Shown here piece after piece: positions 27,088 through 37,651 of a stretch of DNA of 64,000 nt. Origin of the DNA: PSRJ01 sp963825305 (GTDB taxonomy: Bacteria > Acidobacteriota > Terriglobia > Bryobacterales > Bryobacteraceae); NCBI GenBank assembly GCA_963825305.1, contig CAWGTA010000018.1, forward strand, positions 1 through 64,000, in the 5' to 3' direction. How positions within the stretch are numbered: the first letter of the stretch is position 1; every line of letters starts with the position of its first letter. The notes beneath the pieces were generated by a model. The model was given only the letters and a program-made list of their open reading frames with translations. It was not told the DNA's origin and did not search any database. A program made the position numbers and the translations under genes.

Positions 27088-27279
27088 TGTCTTGTGTTCC
27101 TTTCTTTAGCACTTGCAAACTTCAACCAGTTATCGGGGCGGCGCAGCAATTGTTGCGAATCTTCTTTTTTGGCGGACCGTCAAACAACGGGCCGCTATCC
27201 CCCAGAGAGAATCAAAAGATGTTTTGAAAGGGTGAGTTTTATCACACATTATGCACAGAACCGAAAGGAGTTCGCCGAA

Positions 27280-28761
27280 ATGAGTCTGGTACAATCAATC
27301 TCCAATATGATCAGGAACCGCGTTCAAGCTCAGATGTTTCTGCTATTTCTCGGAGGCGCCGTAGTTGTTTTAGGTCAGCCTCAGCCTCTCACCACCGGCA
27401 CAGTCGTAACCGGACAGTGTAGCGGACGAGAATCGCAGCCTGGATGCGTACTTCCGAATCTCTTCGGCCCGACCGGTTTAAGTCTGGCCTCCAATCCCGT
27501 GTTCCCTCACTATGCGCACTTTATCGGGTCTGCTCAAACAACGCTAAATCAGACCCTCGGCACAGCCATTGCGACACAGCTTGCGATTTTGCCGATTCTG
27601 TCGCCAGCATCGGGCTTTACCTTCAGGTACGACAGTGCGGCGGGTGCGTTTGTTCGCTCGACCACGAGTTTCGGCCCGATATATACGGAGCGCGCTGAAA
27701 CCATTGGCCGAGGCAAGTTTTACTTTGGCGCGAGTTATCAAAGATTCCGGTTCAGTTCCCTCGATGGCATAAACCTTCACAAGATTCCTGCCGTTTTCAG
27801 TCACGTTCCCGGCACCGGACCGGGCGGTGTTGCGGAGCCTTATGAAGCGGACGTGATTCAGGCGGTGAACGACGTTAGTCTCCATATGGATCAGACGATG
27901 TTATTCGGAACGGTCGGGATTACGGACCGGCTGGATTTCTCTGTCGCGGTCCCCATCATTTCGGTCCGAATGGGCGCAATCTCAAACGACACGATCATAC
28001 GGGTATCCGGCCCAACCTTCGTACCAGCGCCGGGTGCGCCACCCATTAACAACCCACACCAGTTTAATACGTCAGGCAGTTTGACTAATCTTTACGGGTC
28101 TAACGGAAGCGCTAGCGGCATTGGCGACGTTACGTTCCGGGTCAAAGGCAATATACTGCAGACTGACGCCCTTCGCGTGGCCTTGGCTTTGGACGTGCGA
28201 GCGCCCTCCGGAAACGCCCGCGAATTGCTAGGTTCTGGTGCGACCGGCATCAAACCATTTGTCGCAATTTCTGCCGGAAAGCGGGTTTCCCCGCATGTGA
28301 ATCTGGGTTATCAGTGGAACGGCAACTCTATTCTGGCGGGGGACGTCACGGGAACGGCCATTTCCGAGAATGCCGCCGGCACCGTCGTAATCCAAAACGG
28401 GCCTGCCATAAAGCGGCGTCTTCCCAGCCAATTCTTCTACTCGTTCGGCGTTGACGTTGGCGTGACCAACCGGCTCACCTTGGCTTTCGACTATCTCGGC
28501 CAGGCTGTGTTTAATGCACCGCGCGTATTCAGCAGCACTTTTACTACCCAGAACATCCCTGGCGGCACAGGCCCACTTACCTTACCGACCATCATCGGCA
28601 ACAAAGAGACGATGGCGCTGAGCAGCGGCGCGGCGGGTCTCAAGTACAACCTGTTTGGCCAACTGTTGCTGACGGCGGACCTGCTCTTCCGTTTGGATGA
28701 CAAAGGACTACGGCAGGATGTCACGCCGCTAATTGCGCTTTCTTACGCGTTCGGGAAGTAG
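27280..28761 (+). CDS. outer-membrane beta-barrel protein (meta-pathway phenol degradation type)
   Basis: 493 residues from MSLVQSISNMIRNRV, chosen because AAAGGAG stands 11 bases upstream; the reading frame is open further back. There is a hydrophobic N-terminal segment (FLLFLGGAVVVLG), then long beta-barrel-like sequence with alternating hydrophobic residues, GRGKFYFGASYQRFRF, TERAETIGRGKF, MLFGTVGITDRLDFSVAVPI and a final aromatic YAFGK ending. The pattern matches the PF13557-type (MetA-pathway) outer-membrane family. A role as an uptake channel for hydrophobic compounds is inferred from the family. Confidence 0.72.
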   Translation: MSLVQSISNMIRNRVQAQMFLLFLGGAVVVLGQPQPLTTGTVVTGQCSGRESQPGCVLPNLFGPTGLSLASNPVFPHYAHFIGSAQTTLNQTLGTAIATQLAILPILSPASGFTFRYDSAAGAFVRSTTSFGPIYTERAETIGRGKFYFGASYQRFRFSSLDGINLHKIPAVFSHVPGTGPGGVAEPYEADVIQAVNDVSLHMDQTMLFGTVGITDRLDFSVAVPIISVRMGAISNDTIIRVSGPTFVPAPGAPPINNPHQFNTSGSLTNLYGSNGSASGIGDVTFRVKGNILQTDALRVALALDVRAPSGNARELLGSGATGIKPFVAISAGKRVSPHVNLGYQWNGNSILAGDVTGTAISENAAGTVVIQNGPAIKRRLPSQFFYSFGVDVGVTNRLTLAFDYLGQAVFNAPRVFSSTFTTQNIPGGTGPLTLPTIIGNKETMALSSGAAGLKYNLFGQLLLTADLLFRLDDKGLRQDVTPLIALSYAFGK

Positions 28762-28774
28762 ACTCTGAAGCGAG

Positions 28775-31700
28775 TCAAAACGCAGTAATGGACCGGATTG
28801 CCCATGTGGAGCCGGTCCTTTCCAAGGTCACCCGAACACGGTCAGTGGTCGCCGGAGGGCGCTCCCCGCTGCGCGCCGTGAAGCTCAGCGAACGAGTACA
28901 AATGGCGGTTGCCGTGTCGCCGTTGAGCGTCGGTGTGCCTGTCGGTGTGAGATGGAAAGCCAGTGTTTTTGCCAACCGGAATGAGCTCCGGTAATTCTCG
29001 GCAACAACTTTGGGCATTGGGTTCCAAAGTTGTTGTAGCGCAGCCAGGTCCATTCGATTATAGGCGTCTTCAAATGCTTTTAAGGCGGCGGAAACGGCCT
29101 GTAGGTCACTGGCCGCGCGAGTCGCCTGTTCTTTTGCGCGGAGCGCGGCAGTAGCCTCGTCGGACTCCAGTTTTTCAATCCCCGCCAGCAAAGAGCGCGC
29201 CTCTTGGGCATGCGGACCGTCGCCGTAACGGGAGAGAAACTGCTGCAGGGCGGGTTTACTGTTCCGATTAGTGGCGTCCCATTCCAGCCGTTCGAGCACC
29301 CGCTGGGCTTCAGGAGCGTTGGCTCCGCCCGGATATTTTTTGAGAAATCCCTCCGCATCGGCAATCGACGGATTGCGAGCTATCCGCTGCCACTCGGCCA
29401 GCTCCACGGCGGCCGGATCGGGCCGGGGAGGCTCCACTGGTACCACCTTCGGCGGCGCTTTGGGTTGGGCCTTCGGCTGCGGTAGCGGAGTCAGTTGCAC
29501 CTCCGCCTTGCTCAACTGGACCGCGCGGCCGGCGCTGAAATCTCGGGCGATCTCCGACGGCGCAAATCCCTCGCGGGCGAATTCGACCTGATGTTTTCCC
29601 GGCGGAACCTGGGTCGAGAAAGAACCGTCCGGTGCAATGGTCCCGACTGTTCTGCCGTCGACGCCCACGCTCGTACCCGGTGCTGCATCCGTCACCAACA
29701 GGCGAGCCGGCTCCGGCGTGAGGCTGAAGCGCGCCTCCAGTTGGCCGCCTTTGGCAACGGCGCCGCGGAACTCGGCAGGCTCGGAGCGGAAACCACCTTT
29801 TGCCACCCGCACGGTATGCTCTTTGGCTTCCACCGGCGTGCGGACCTGCCCCCGAGCCGTGGTTCGCGAATAGCGCTGGCCATCGATGAAGACGGAGACA
29901 CCGTCTTCTCCGGTCTCCACCACCAGCGTGCCGTAGTTACGGTTGGATGTGAGGGCGAGGTTGATGGCCGGCGCTCCCCCTGTCACAAACACCATACTCC
30001 GCTCTCCCGATTCACTATTTACGTGCAGTCGATGTGTGCCCGCAGGCAGCGAGCCAATAGTGGATAGTCCATTCTTGATTTCACCTGCCGGCCGGTCGTC
30101 AACGGAGACTGTCCCGGAACATCCGGAGCAGGAAACGGTGGCCTGATTACCCAAACTGCTCAGCGCGACCACATCGACGCCATCGGCGGAAATGGTGCCC
30201 AGCGCAGGAATCTTGGCAACTTCGGTCTCAAACGCAAGGGTTGCCGCGTAATCCTTTGCCGAAATCTTCAGTTCGTGTTTGCCCTGCTGCAGGCCTTCCA
30301 GAGAGAATTGCCCATCCAGCAGCCGGCCGGCGGTTTTGCCGTCAAGTGAAACCTGGCCCTGTACGAAATTTGCCGCAACTTGTACCGTGGGATTCAACGG
30401 CTTTAGGGCAACCGAGATTGCCGGCGCCTCGGTCTCTAGCGTCAGCCGGGCCTCCTGTGTGCTCGCTTGGTATCCATCCGCCGAAACCCGCACCTGGTAG
30501 ACACCGGGCTTCAGGTCGAAACCGCAATCCCCATTTGTGCAGGTCTGATTGTCCACCGTTACGCTGGCGTTTACGGGCGACGCTTTCACCTGCAGGCGAA
30601 CCGTTTTCGATGCTCTGCCCAAACCGCTGAACCAGAGCAAACCCCCGGCCGCTGCGATCACAACCACGCCGGCGGCTACGCGCAAAATCCAGGGATTCCT
30701 TGTTGCGCTGGGAGCCGGCAAAACAGGCGCTGGGGCAGGAGCCGGGCTGGGGCCGGGAGCCGGCGCTATCACCGGCGTCGGCACGGCCACGGGAGGCGCG
30801 GCCGCCGGCGGGCGCTTCTCCGCGGCAGTTTTTGCCGTAGCCAGTTCCGTACGCAGTTGGTTGAATCGGCGATCGGCTCCATGAGTCTTCTGCGCCTGGT
30901 TGATTTTCTTCTGCGACGCTTTGAAATCCCCGCGGTTCAGAATCGCCCGAATTTCGTCGCAAACCTTCTCTATAGCTTCGTCCTTGCGTTTTGCCTCGCG
31001 GGCCTGTACGGCCTGGGAACGAACTGCCACGAGCCTGGTATCGCCGGCGAAGCGTGCCAGTGCCGCGTCGGCAGTCTGCACGGCCTGATCCAAGGCACCT
31101 TGAGCGATCAGCCGGTTGATCTCTTCAATGGCTTGCTTTACCGCTTCCGCCCGTTCCTGTTGGTCCTTCGCGGCGTTGAGGAGCTGGCGAAGAGCTGCAA
31201 ATTCCGGTGCTGCGCCGTGAGAATGCTCGGCTTCAGCAAGCAGTCGTGCCGCAGTGTCGAGTCGTTGCGCATCCAGTTCTACCCGCACTTGTCGACACAG
31301 CTGCTCGATTTCCTCTTGCCGCCGTTTCTTCTCGATCGCAACCTTCGTCGCGGTCAGAGCTTCGGTAAGCCGATCCTCGGGGCCGAAGATTTTAGTCGCA
31401 GTTAAAAGCGACTCGACGGCCGTCTCCAGTTTTCCCTGAGAAGCGTAACGGTCGGCGACCTCGACCGCCTGACGGATGCCTTCGGCACGCTCGAAATCCG
31501 ACTTGGATGCCAGCACGGTTTCACGCATCTGCGCCAGCCGCTTTTCGTCGCCAAACGTCTTGAGGCTTCTTTCGATGGTGTCGAGCGCCGGGGCAAACTC
31601 GGTTCTCTCGAGGAATTGCCGCGTCTCCCGGCACACCGCATCGATCGATTCATCGCGCTGCTTGGCCTCAAGAAGCCTTTTCGCTTCTTCCAGGGCCGCA

Positions 31701-34700
31701 GTCACACGGGGATCGCCCGGATGCTCCGGCAAGGCAGCTTCAAGCATTCCCTTGGCCTTCTCGGGGTCCTGTGCCATCAGACGCTGGACTTCTTCCAGCG
31801 TGACGCGCAGCGCTTCCTCCCTCTGCAGGCGCTGGGAATCACCCTCGATCTCCTGATAGGCCGTAGTCAGACGCGGCTCGCCCGGATACTTGTCCAACAC
31901 CTGGCGGAGCACCTGTAATGCATCTGCGACTCGGTTTTTGCCCTGAAGTTCCGCGGCTTGCGATAAGGCATGGCGAACGTTTTGCTCCCGCTCCCACTTC
32001 TCAGTCGCCGCCACCACCTGATCACGCAATTCGGTCAACTTGGGATCGTCAGGATAAGTGCGCAGATCCTGCTCAACGGCCTCCAAGGCCTTGGGAAACT
32101 CCTGCTTTTTCAGAAGCTGCCGTACATTCTTAGTGGTCTCTTGAATCGCGGCCGCACGATTTTTGGCTTCCAACGCCTGCTGTGCCCTGGAAACAGCGGC
32201 GAGCAACTGCGATTCGTCCGGATATTGCTGCAGAGCTTTTTCGAGCGATTGCAGTGCGGCGTCCGGCGCCCCTTTGGCGATGCTCTGGTCGCAGTCTTGA
32301 AGCGCAGTGCGGATGGCTTCGCGCCGTTGCCAATCGGTCTTGGCCGCAGCCGTTTTTTCCTGCAATGCGACCAGCCGTTGGTCGGCGCCGTAATCCGCGA
32401 TACCCTGCGCGATCTCATCCAGAGCCGCGTCAAACTCCTGGCGCTCAGACTTAGCGCCCGCGGATTGGCATACCTGCTCGATGGCCGCATTCCGGCGTTT
32501 CGCCTCGAGTGCATCTTTGGCAGAGCTGGCGGCTGCTATCAAGACTTCATCGTCCGGGTATCGGTGTAACGCAGCCTCGGTCGCCTTCACCGCGCCATCA
32601 GGATCGTCTAGCGAGAGGCACTTCTCCGATTCCATTACCGCTTGCGTGATCGCCTCCTCGCGCTCCCACGAGGCTTTCTCGCTGGCGATTCGATCGCGCA
32701 GGGCCGTCAGCCGCTGATCGGGCCCATTGGCTTCCATTGCCTGGTCCAGCCTCGCAATGGCGCGGTCAAACTCCCGACGCTCCAGCTCGGAGCCCGCTTC
32801 GCGGCTAGCGGTTTCGATCGCATCTTCGCGCCGCTTGGTTTCGAGAGCCTGCTTTGCCGCGGCAGCCGCCGTTTCCAGCGGTAATTCGCCTGGGTATTGC
32901 TCCAACGCGGTTTCCAACGCTTGAACTGCCGCCTCGGGATTGCCTTCCGACAGGTGTCGACTGGATTCTTCGAGGGCCTTGCGCACCGTTTCGGTTCGGC
33001 GCCATTCGTCTCGTGCGGAAACGATACGCCCACGGAGCGCGGCTAGCCGATCGTCTTCCCCGAAAGTTCGGATCCCGTTTTCTGCGCCCTCCAGCGCCGG
33101 GTCGAATTCACCTCGTTCCAGTTGCTCGCCCAAGTCGCGGCAGAGCGCTTGGATTGCAGCTTCGCGGCGCAGAGACTCCAGGGCCTGGTGGGCTTGCGCC
33201 GCCGCCTGCGACAGCCGCTCCTCGTCCGGGTACCGCTCGAGAGCCGCCTGCAGCACGCTGACAGCGCTTTCCGGATCGCCGGCACTGAGCCGCTTATCGG
33301 AGTCGTTAAGCGCCTTGCGGACTAGCTGCTCTCGTTCCCAGTCGGCTTTGGACTGAGCAATGCGATCGCGCAGTCCGGTCAGCCGCTCGTCAGTCCCGTG
33401 AGTTTCGAGGGTCTGATCGAGCGCCGCCACGGCCCGATCGAACTCTCGATTCTCGGAATCGGAGCTGGCTTGCCGGAGCGCGGCTTGAATCGCTTGCTCC
33501 CGTCGTTTCAGCGAAAGCACATGCCGCGCCTGCTGGGCGGCATTCGTCAGTTGCTCTTCCCGGGGATATCGCTTCAGCGCCCGGTCGATCGCCTGCACTG
33601 CACGCTCCGGATCGTCGTTCCCCAGGCTCTGGCGGCAGTCTTCGAGCGCCTTCCGGACGGTTTCAGTGCGCTCCCAATCCGCTCTCGCGGAGACAATCTG
33701 ATCTCTCAGGCCTGTCAGCTTTCGCTCACCCGCAAACGACTTGAGGGCTTGCTCGACCCCCGCTAGCGCCTGATCAAACTCCTGGTTCTGAAGATGGCCG
33801 TCCGCCTCGCGGCAAACTTGCTCGATGGCGTCTGCGCGCCGTTTTTCAGCAGCGGCCACCCGGGCTTTCGCGAGCGCGCCCGAAAGCTGGCTTTCGTCCG
33901 GATACCGCTCGCAGGCGGCTTCCAATACTGCAACCGCGCTGTCCGGATCGTTGCTTGCCAGACTTTGGCTGGAACCTTCCAATGCAGCGCGCACCGCCTC
34001 GCTGCGCTCCCAAGCTGCCTTAGCCGTGAGAATTTCTTCCCGTAGTGCCGCCAGCCGGCTGTCTGTGCCGAAGGTCGTGAGGCCCTGTTCCACGGCGATC
34101 AACGCGCTTTCGAAATCCCGATCGGCCAATTTCGATCCGGCCTCGCCGCTGAGGGCGACGATCGCCTGCTCCCGCCGCTTGGCTTCCAGCGCCTCTCGCG
34201 CCTGAGAGATCGCCGTGGTAAGCGATGGCTCGCCGGGATAACGGCTGAGCGCCCCTTCCAGCGTCTCCACCGCCTGCTCCGGCTCGTTCGCACCTATCAG
34301 CTGTTCGGAATCCTGAAGAGCCAGGCGAATCGCCTCGCTGCGTTCCCACTGCGACTGGGCCTGAACAATTTTCTCGCGCGCACCGGCCAGCCGCGGGTCC
34401 TGTCCATGAGCGCGCAGTCCCTGGTCGATGGCAGATAGCGCTCGGTCGAATTCCCGCGCTTCCAATTGCGCGTCCGCATCCCGGCACAACGTGTGGATCG
34501 CTTGATTGCGCCGATTCTGCTCCACCAGCGTGCGCGCATTGGAAAGCGCTCTAGTGAGCCGCTCCTCGCCAGGGCGCGTCGCGATAGCAGCCTCCAGCAC
34601 TTGCACTGCGTCTTCGGGCGAACCGTGCGATACAAACGCGTGGGCCTTTTCCAGAATTTCACGGACGGCTTCGGCTTGCCGGTATCTTTCCTGCTCGGCT

Positions 34701-36508
34701 TCAATGCCGCGAATCGCGTCCAGCAGGCGTTGCTCGGCCGGATACTCCCTGAGCGCTTCATTCACCGCTTCGAGTGCGCTCTCGAATTGGTGCGCATCCA
34801 TGAGTTGGTCGAGTTTCGCTCCGAGATTCTGAAGGGCTTCACTTTTGCGTTGCGCGGCCAGCTTCTTGTGCGCGGCGATGAACAGTTTGGTTGCTTCCGG
34901 TTCTTCCGGGTACTTGTTCATCAAGCGCTCGAGGTGGGGGATGGCGTCCTGATACTGGTCGGCGACGAACAATTCGCGCGCTGACGCCAATTCCTCGCGG
35001 AAGCTCTGCTGCCGCTCTTGAGTCAGTTTCTTCTCCCTGACCTGAGCCTCCAGCTTTTTGGCCTCGTCGCGTCCCCTATCGGCCTCGTCGAGCGAGCCCA
35101 GTGCGTCCAGCGCTTCATCGAAACGATTCGCTTGCAGCAGGTCCTTTACCTTTTGCAGTTTCCTCTCATAGAGCCTTTGGCTTTCGCGCCGCTTCACCTC
35201 CTGCTGGATGTCGTCGATCAACTTCCGCACATCGGGGTTGCCGGGGTCGATCTCGAGCGTTTCCGGCAGAGTCTGTAGCGCACCTTCCAGGTTGTTCCTG
35301 GTAAATTCACGCCTCGCGTCCGCGACTTTGCGCGCCGATTCGCGGCTGATGTTTAGCAGCTCCCGGGCGCGACTGAGGCGCTGCCGGATGTCGGCGTTGT
35401 CCCGGTCCAGCCGCAGGGCCGTCTCGTAGGTGGCGATGGCTTCCGCAAACAGCCGGTTGGCTATTTGGTCCTCGCCCTCTTTGAGCAGCGCTTCGATCTT
35501 TGGTTCGATCACTCGCCGCAACAGCTTGCCTTGAATGGTCTCTCGCAGTTGGCGCGCGTCCCGATTGCCGGGATCCAGATCAAAAGCCTCACTTAAAACG
35601 GCCTGGGCGCTGTCCAACTGACCGCCGCTATAAAGCCGATTGGCCTCGCTTACCAGCTTGGTAGCTCGCTCCTGGCGTAGTTCGATCAGGATCGGCTCGG
35701 TATCGAGTTGCACTTCGCGCAGGCTCTGATACCGAAGTTCGCGTTCCTTTTGGAGTGTACGGTTCAGAATAGCTTCGAGGGCCTCCGGACATTCCGGCAC
35801 GATGTTCCGGATCGGCTCGGGGTCTTCAGAGGTGATGCGATAAAAAACCGCGCGCGGATCGGAGCCTTGAAACGGATGCTTGCCGGCAAGTAGCTCGTAA
35901 TAGGTGATGCCGTACGCGAAAATATCGCATAGGAAATCGACCTCGCCGCCAAGCACCTGCTCCGGCGCCATATAAAGCAGCGTGCCAATCACGTGACCCT
36001 GGCGCGTAAGCCTCGTCCCGCCACCCCCAGCCTCCACCAGGCGGGCAATGCCGAAATCCATGATCTTGACGGTGCCATCTGGCAATAGCCGGATGTTTCC
36101 CGGCTTCACGTCGCGATGCACAACCCCGGAACGATGAGCGCAATGCAGACCGTCTGCCACCTGCAGCATAATGCTCGCTTTTTGCAGGATGGTGAGCGGT
36201 CTCTTCTGGCTGATGATCTGCTGAAGGTCTTCTCCTTCTAAGAACTCCATCACGATATACGGCAATCCCTCGTGATCGCCGAAATCATAGATGGTCACAA
36301 TGTTTTTGTGGCGGAGATTGCCGGCAGCCGCCGCTTCGTTCTTGAAGCGGGAAAGGAGATTCTGATCTCCGGAGGCTGTCAGAACTTTGATCGCAACCAG
36401 CCGGCCTACGGTCGGATCGTAAGCGCGATAAACGCTACCGAAACCGCCGCGACCCAACTCGGCTTGGATTTGATATTTTCCGATCTGGCGCGACGTAAGC
36501 TCCGCCAT
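28775..36508 (-). CDS. giant Ser/Thr protein kinase with repeats and PEGA domains
   Basis: About 2,577 residues from MAELTSRQIGKYQI; a start ten codons upstream is possible. Kinase domain at residues ~11-272: P-loop GRGGFGSV (19-26), Lys in VAIKVL (41), HRDVKPGN (131-138), DFG (151-153), APE. Residues ~280-1,880 hold roughly eleven copies of a ~112-residue helical repeat (typical spelling: ALEDxxQxLxxxDPExAVxxLE then WER(S/T)EAxR), each made of two TPR-like hairpins. One membrane helix lies near 1,935-1,955 (WILRVAAGVVVIAAAGGLLWF), followed by about five PEGA-type beta domains and a C-terminal SnoaL/NTF2-like domain. Kinase and repeats are cytoplasmic, PEGA outside. It is divergent from a PP2C phosphatase. 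Confidence 0.9.
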   Translation of the reverse strand: MAELTSRQIGKYQIQAELGRGGFGSVYRAYDPTVGRLVAIKVLTASGDQNLLSRFKNEAAAAGNLRHKNIVTIYDFGDHEGLPYIVMEFLEGEDLQQIISQKRPLTILQKASIMLQVADGLHCAHRSGVVHRDVKPGNIRLLPDGTVKIMDFGIARLVEAGGGGTRLTRQGHVIGTLLYMAPEQVLGGEVDFLCDIFAYGITYYELLAGKHPFQGSDPRAVFYRITSEDPEPIRNIVPECPEALEAILNRTLQKERELRYQSLREVQLDTEPILIELRQERATKLVSEANRLYSGGQLDSAQAVLSEAFDLDPGNRDARQLRETIQGKLLRRVIEPKIEALLKEGEDQIANRLFAEAIATYETALRLDRDNADIRQRLSRARELLNISRESARKVADARREFTRNNLEGALQTLPETLEIDPGNPDVRKLIDDIQQEVKRRESQRLYERKLQKVKDLLQANRFDEALDALGSLDEADRGRDEAKKLEAQVREKKLTQERQQSFREELASARELFVADQYQDAIPHLERLMNKYPEEPEATKLFIAAHKKLAAQRKSEALQNLGAKLDQLMDAHQFESALEAVNEALREYPAEQRLLDAIRGIEAEQERYRQAEAVREILEKAHAFVSHGSPEDAVQVLEAAIATRPGEERLTRALSNARTLVEQNRRNQAIHTLCRDADAQLEAREFDRALSAIDQGLRAHGQDPRLAGAREKIVQAQSQWERSEAIRLALQDSEQLIGANEPEQAVETLEGALSRYPGEPSLTTAISQAREALEAKRREQAIVALSGEAGSKLADRDFESALIAVEQGLTTFGTDSRLAALREEILTAKAAWERSEAVRAALEGSSQSLASNDPDSAVAVLEAACERYPDESQLSGALAKARVAAAEKRRADAIEQVCREADGHLQNQEFDQALAGVEQALKSFAGERKLTGLRDQIVSARADWERTETVRKALEDCRQSLGNDDPERAVQAIDRALKRYPREEQLTNAAQQARHVLSLKRREQAIQAALRQASSDSENREFDRAVAALDQTLETHGTDERLTGLRDRIAQSKADWEREQLVRKALNDSDKRLSAGDPESAVSVLQAALERYPDEERLSQAAAQAHQALESLRREAAIQALCRDLGEQLERGEFDPALEGAENGIRTFGEDDRLAALRGRIVSARDEWRRTETVRKALEESSRHLSEGNPEAAVQALETALEQYPGELPLETAAAAAKQALETKRREDAIETASREAGSELERREFDRAIARLDQAMEANGPDQRLTALRDRIASEKASWEREEAITQAVMESEKCLSLDDPDGAVKATEAALHRYPDDEVLIAAASSAKDALEAKRRNAAIEQVCQSAGAKSERQEFDAALDEIAQGIADYGADQRLVALQEKTAAAKTDWQRREAIRTALQDCDQSIAKGAPDAALQSLEKALQQYPDESQLLAAVSRAQQALEAKNRAAAIQETTKNVRQLLKKQEFPKALEAVEQDLRTYPDDPKLTELRDQVVAATEKWEREQNVRHALSQAAELQGKNRVADALQVLRQVLDKYPGEPRLTTAYQEIEGDSQRLQREEALRVTLEEVQRLMAQDPEKAKGMLEAALPEHPGDPRVTAALEEAKRLLEAKQRDESIDAVCRETRQFLERTEFAPALDTIERSLKTFGDEKRLAQMRETVLASKSDFERAEGIRQAVEVADRYASQGKLETAVESLLTATKIFGPEDRLTEALTATKVAIEKKRRQEEIEQLCRQVRVELDAQRLDTAARLLAEAEHSHGAAPEFAALRQLLNAAKDQQERAEAVKQAIEEINRLIAQGALDQAVQTADAALARFAGDTRLVAVRSQAVQAREAKRKDEAIEKVCDEIRAILNRGDFKASQKKINQAQKTHGADRRFNQLRTELATAKTAAEKRPPAAAPPVAVPTPVIAPAPGPSPAPAPAPVLPAPSATRNPWILRVAAGVVVIAAAGGLLWFSGLGRASKTVRLQVKASPVNASVTVDNQTCTNGDCGFDLKPGVYQVRVSADGYQASTQEARLTLETEAPAISVALKPLNPTVQVAANFVQGQVSLDGKTAGRLLDGQFSLEGLQQGKHELKISAKDYAATLAFETEVAKIPALGTISADGVDVVALSSLGNQATVSCSGCSGTVSVDDRPAGEIKNGLSTIGSLPAGTHRLHVNSESGERSMVFVTGGAPAINLALTSNRNYGTLVVETGEDGVSVFIDGQRYSRTTARGQVRTPVEAKEHTVRVAKGGFRSEPAEFRGAVAKGGQLEARFSLTPEPARLLVTDAAPGTSVGVDGRTVGTIAPDGSFSTQVPPGKHQVEFAREGFAPSEIARDFSAGRAVQLSKAEVQLTPLPQPKAQPKAPPKVVPVEPPRPDPAAVELAEWQRIARNPSIADAEGFLKKYPGGANAPEAQRVLERLEWDATNRNSKPALQQFLSRYGDGPHAQEARSLLAGIEKLESDEATAALRAKEQATRAASDLQAVSAALKAFEDAYNRMDLAALQQLWNPMPKVVAENYRSSFRLAKTLAFHLTPTGTPTLNGDTATAICTRSLSFTARSGERPPATTDRVRVTLERTGSTWAIRSITAF

Positions 36509-36854
36509 GATGTCAAAGTCCGGCGACCCTCCATCCAAATCCCGAACCCTTCAGCTTTTCAGGACCCCGACTGCGTACAGCGGAAGTAATTCCATTCTCC
36601 CGCCAGAGTCTGCCCCGGCAGCTCCCGGAAACGCGTAAGTCGAATGGGCTCATAATATCACAGCGATTACAACGGTGCCAAGCACCCGCCATGGAAGCGG
36701 TACCTGTTCTCACAGGTGTTAATAATAGGACTCCGGTCACGGTACGAAGGCCCGGCCGTCCCTGCGCCATCGCGTGGGTCAAACCCTCTCTGGATTTCGT
36801 AGACGGCTCGGTGCATCATAGAGAAACGGGCTGAGACTGGCTCGCGGAGGACGA
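36509..36854. promoter_or_regulatory. divergent control region between kinase and phosphatase genes
   Basis: About 345 bases without a coding frame I can support. It separates the giant kinase (minus) from the phosphatase (plus), so both promoters should lie here. AT-richer spots occur near 36645-36660 and 36718-36730, but no -35/-10 pair is convincing. The phosphatase ribosome-binding site GGAGGA is visible at its right end. Confidence 0.4.
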
Positions 36855-37634
36855 GTGTTACAGTACCACGGTATTTCCGATACTGGCTGCGTGCGCCCCG
36901 ATAACGAAGATCGCATTCTCATGGATGTGAACCTCGGGGTCTTCGTCGTCGCCGACGGAATGGGCGGACACCGGCATGGCGAAATGGCGGCCGAACTGGC
37001 CATCGCCACACTGCGATATTATCTCGATTCCTCCCGTAATCTCCGGGAATCGACTTGGCCATTTGGCTACAATTTCGACCTTTCCCTCGAAGCCAACCGT
37101 CTGGTCACCGGCATTTTGCTTGCCAACCGCCAGGTCTGGTCGCGATCGGGAGACGCTCCCGAATACACAGGGATGGGTTCAACCATCGCTGCCGTTTTGG
37201 TAAATGGGAACCGGGCGGCCATGGCCAACGTCGGCGACAGCCGCGGTTACTTGTTTCGAGATGGCGAGCTTTCGCAGTTGACGGTCGACGACACCTGGTT
37301 GAACACTGTGCTGCGCCGCGATGACATCAGCGAGTCGGCCCTCCAAAACCACCCCATGCGCGATGTGCTGACGCAGGCGGCGGGCTCGCAAAACGATGTT
37401 GAGGTCCATACGGCGGATATCGAACTCCTCCGCGACGATATGCTGCTGCTGTGCTCCGATGGCCTCTACGACATGGTCCCGCAGGAGGGCATCCTGTCGG
37501 TACTCCGGTCAAACGAGATGCTTCCCCAGAAAGTCACGCGGCTCTGCGACGCAGCTCGCGCGGGTGGCGCTCCCGATAATCTCTCCTGCATCTTGTTGCG
37601 CTATGAACCCGACCGCACGGCGCCCGACAGGTAA
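36855..37634 (+). CDS. PP2C-type protein phosphatase
   Basis: 259 residues with a GTG start behind GGAGGA. PP2C motifs in order: RPDNEDRI (metal Asp), VFVVADGMGGHRHG, MGSTIAAVLV, ANVGDSRGYLFRDGEL, LLLCSDGLYDMV and DNLSCILLR. It dephosphorylates Ser/Thr on proteins, probably those phosphorylated by the adjacent kinases. An FHA-domain protein gene follows 17 bases later. The trio kinase/PP2C/FHA matches the Ppk/Ppp/Fha set known from type VI secretion control. Confidence 0.95.
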   Translation: MLQYHGISDTGCVRPDNEDRILMDVNLGVFVVADGMGGHRHGEMAAELAIATLRYYLDSSRNLRESTWPFGYNFDLSLEANRLVTGILLANRQVWSRSGDAPEYTGMGSTIAAVLVNGNRAAMANVGDSRGYLFRDGELSQLTVDDTWLNTVLRRDDISESALQNHPMRDVLTQAAGSQNDVEVHTADIELLRDDMLLLCSDGLYDMVPQEGILSVLRSNEMLPQKVTRLCDAARAGGAPDNLSCILLRYEPDRTAPDR

Positions 37635-37651
37635 CCGGACTCCGTGAACGA

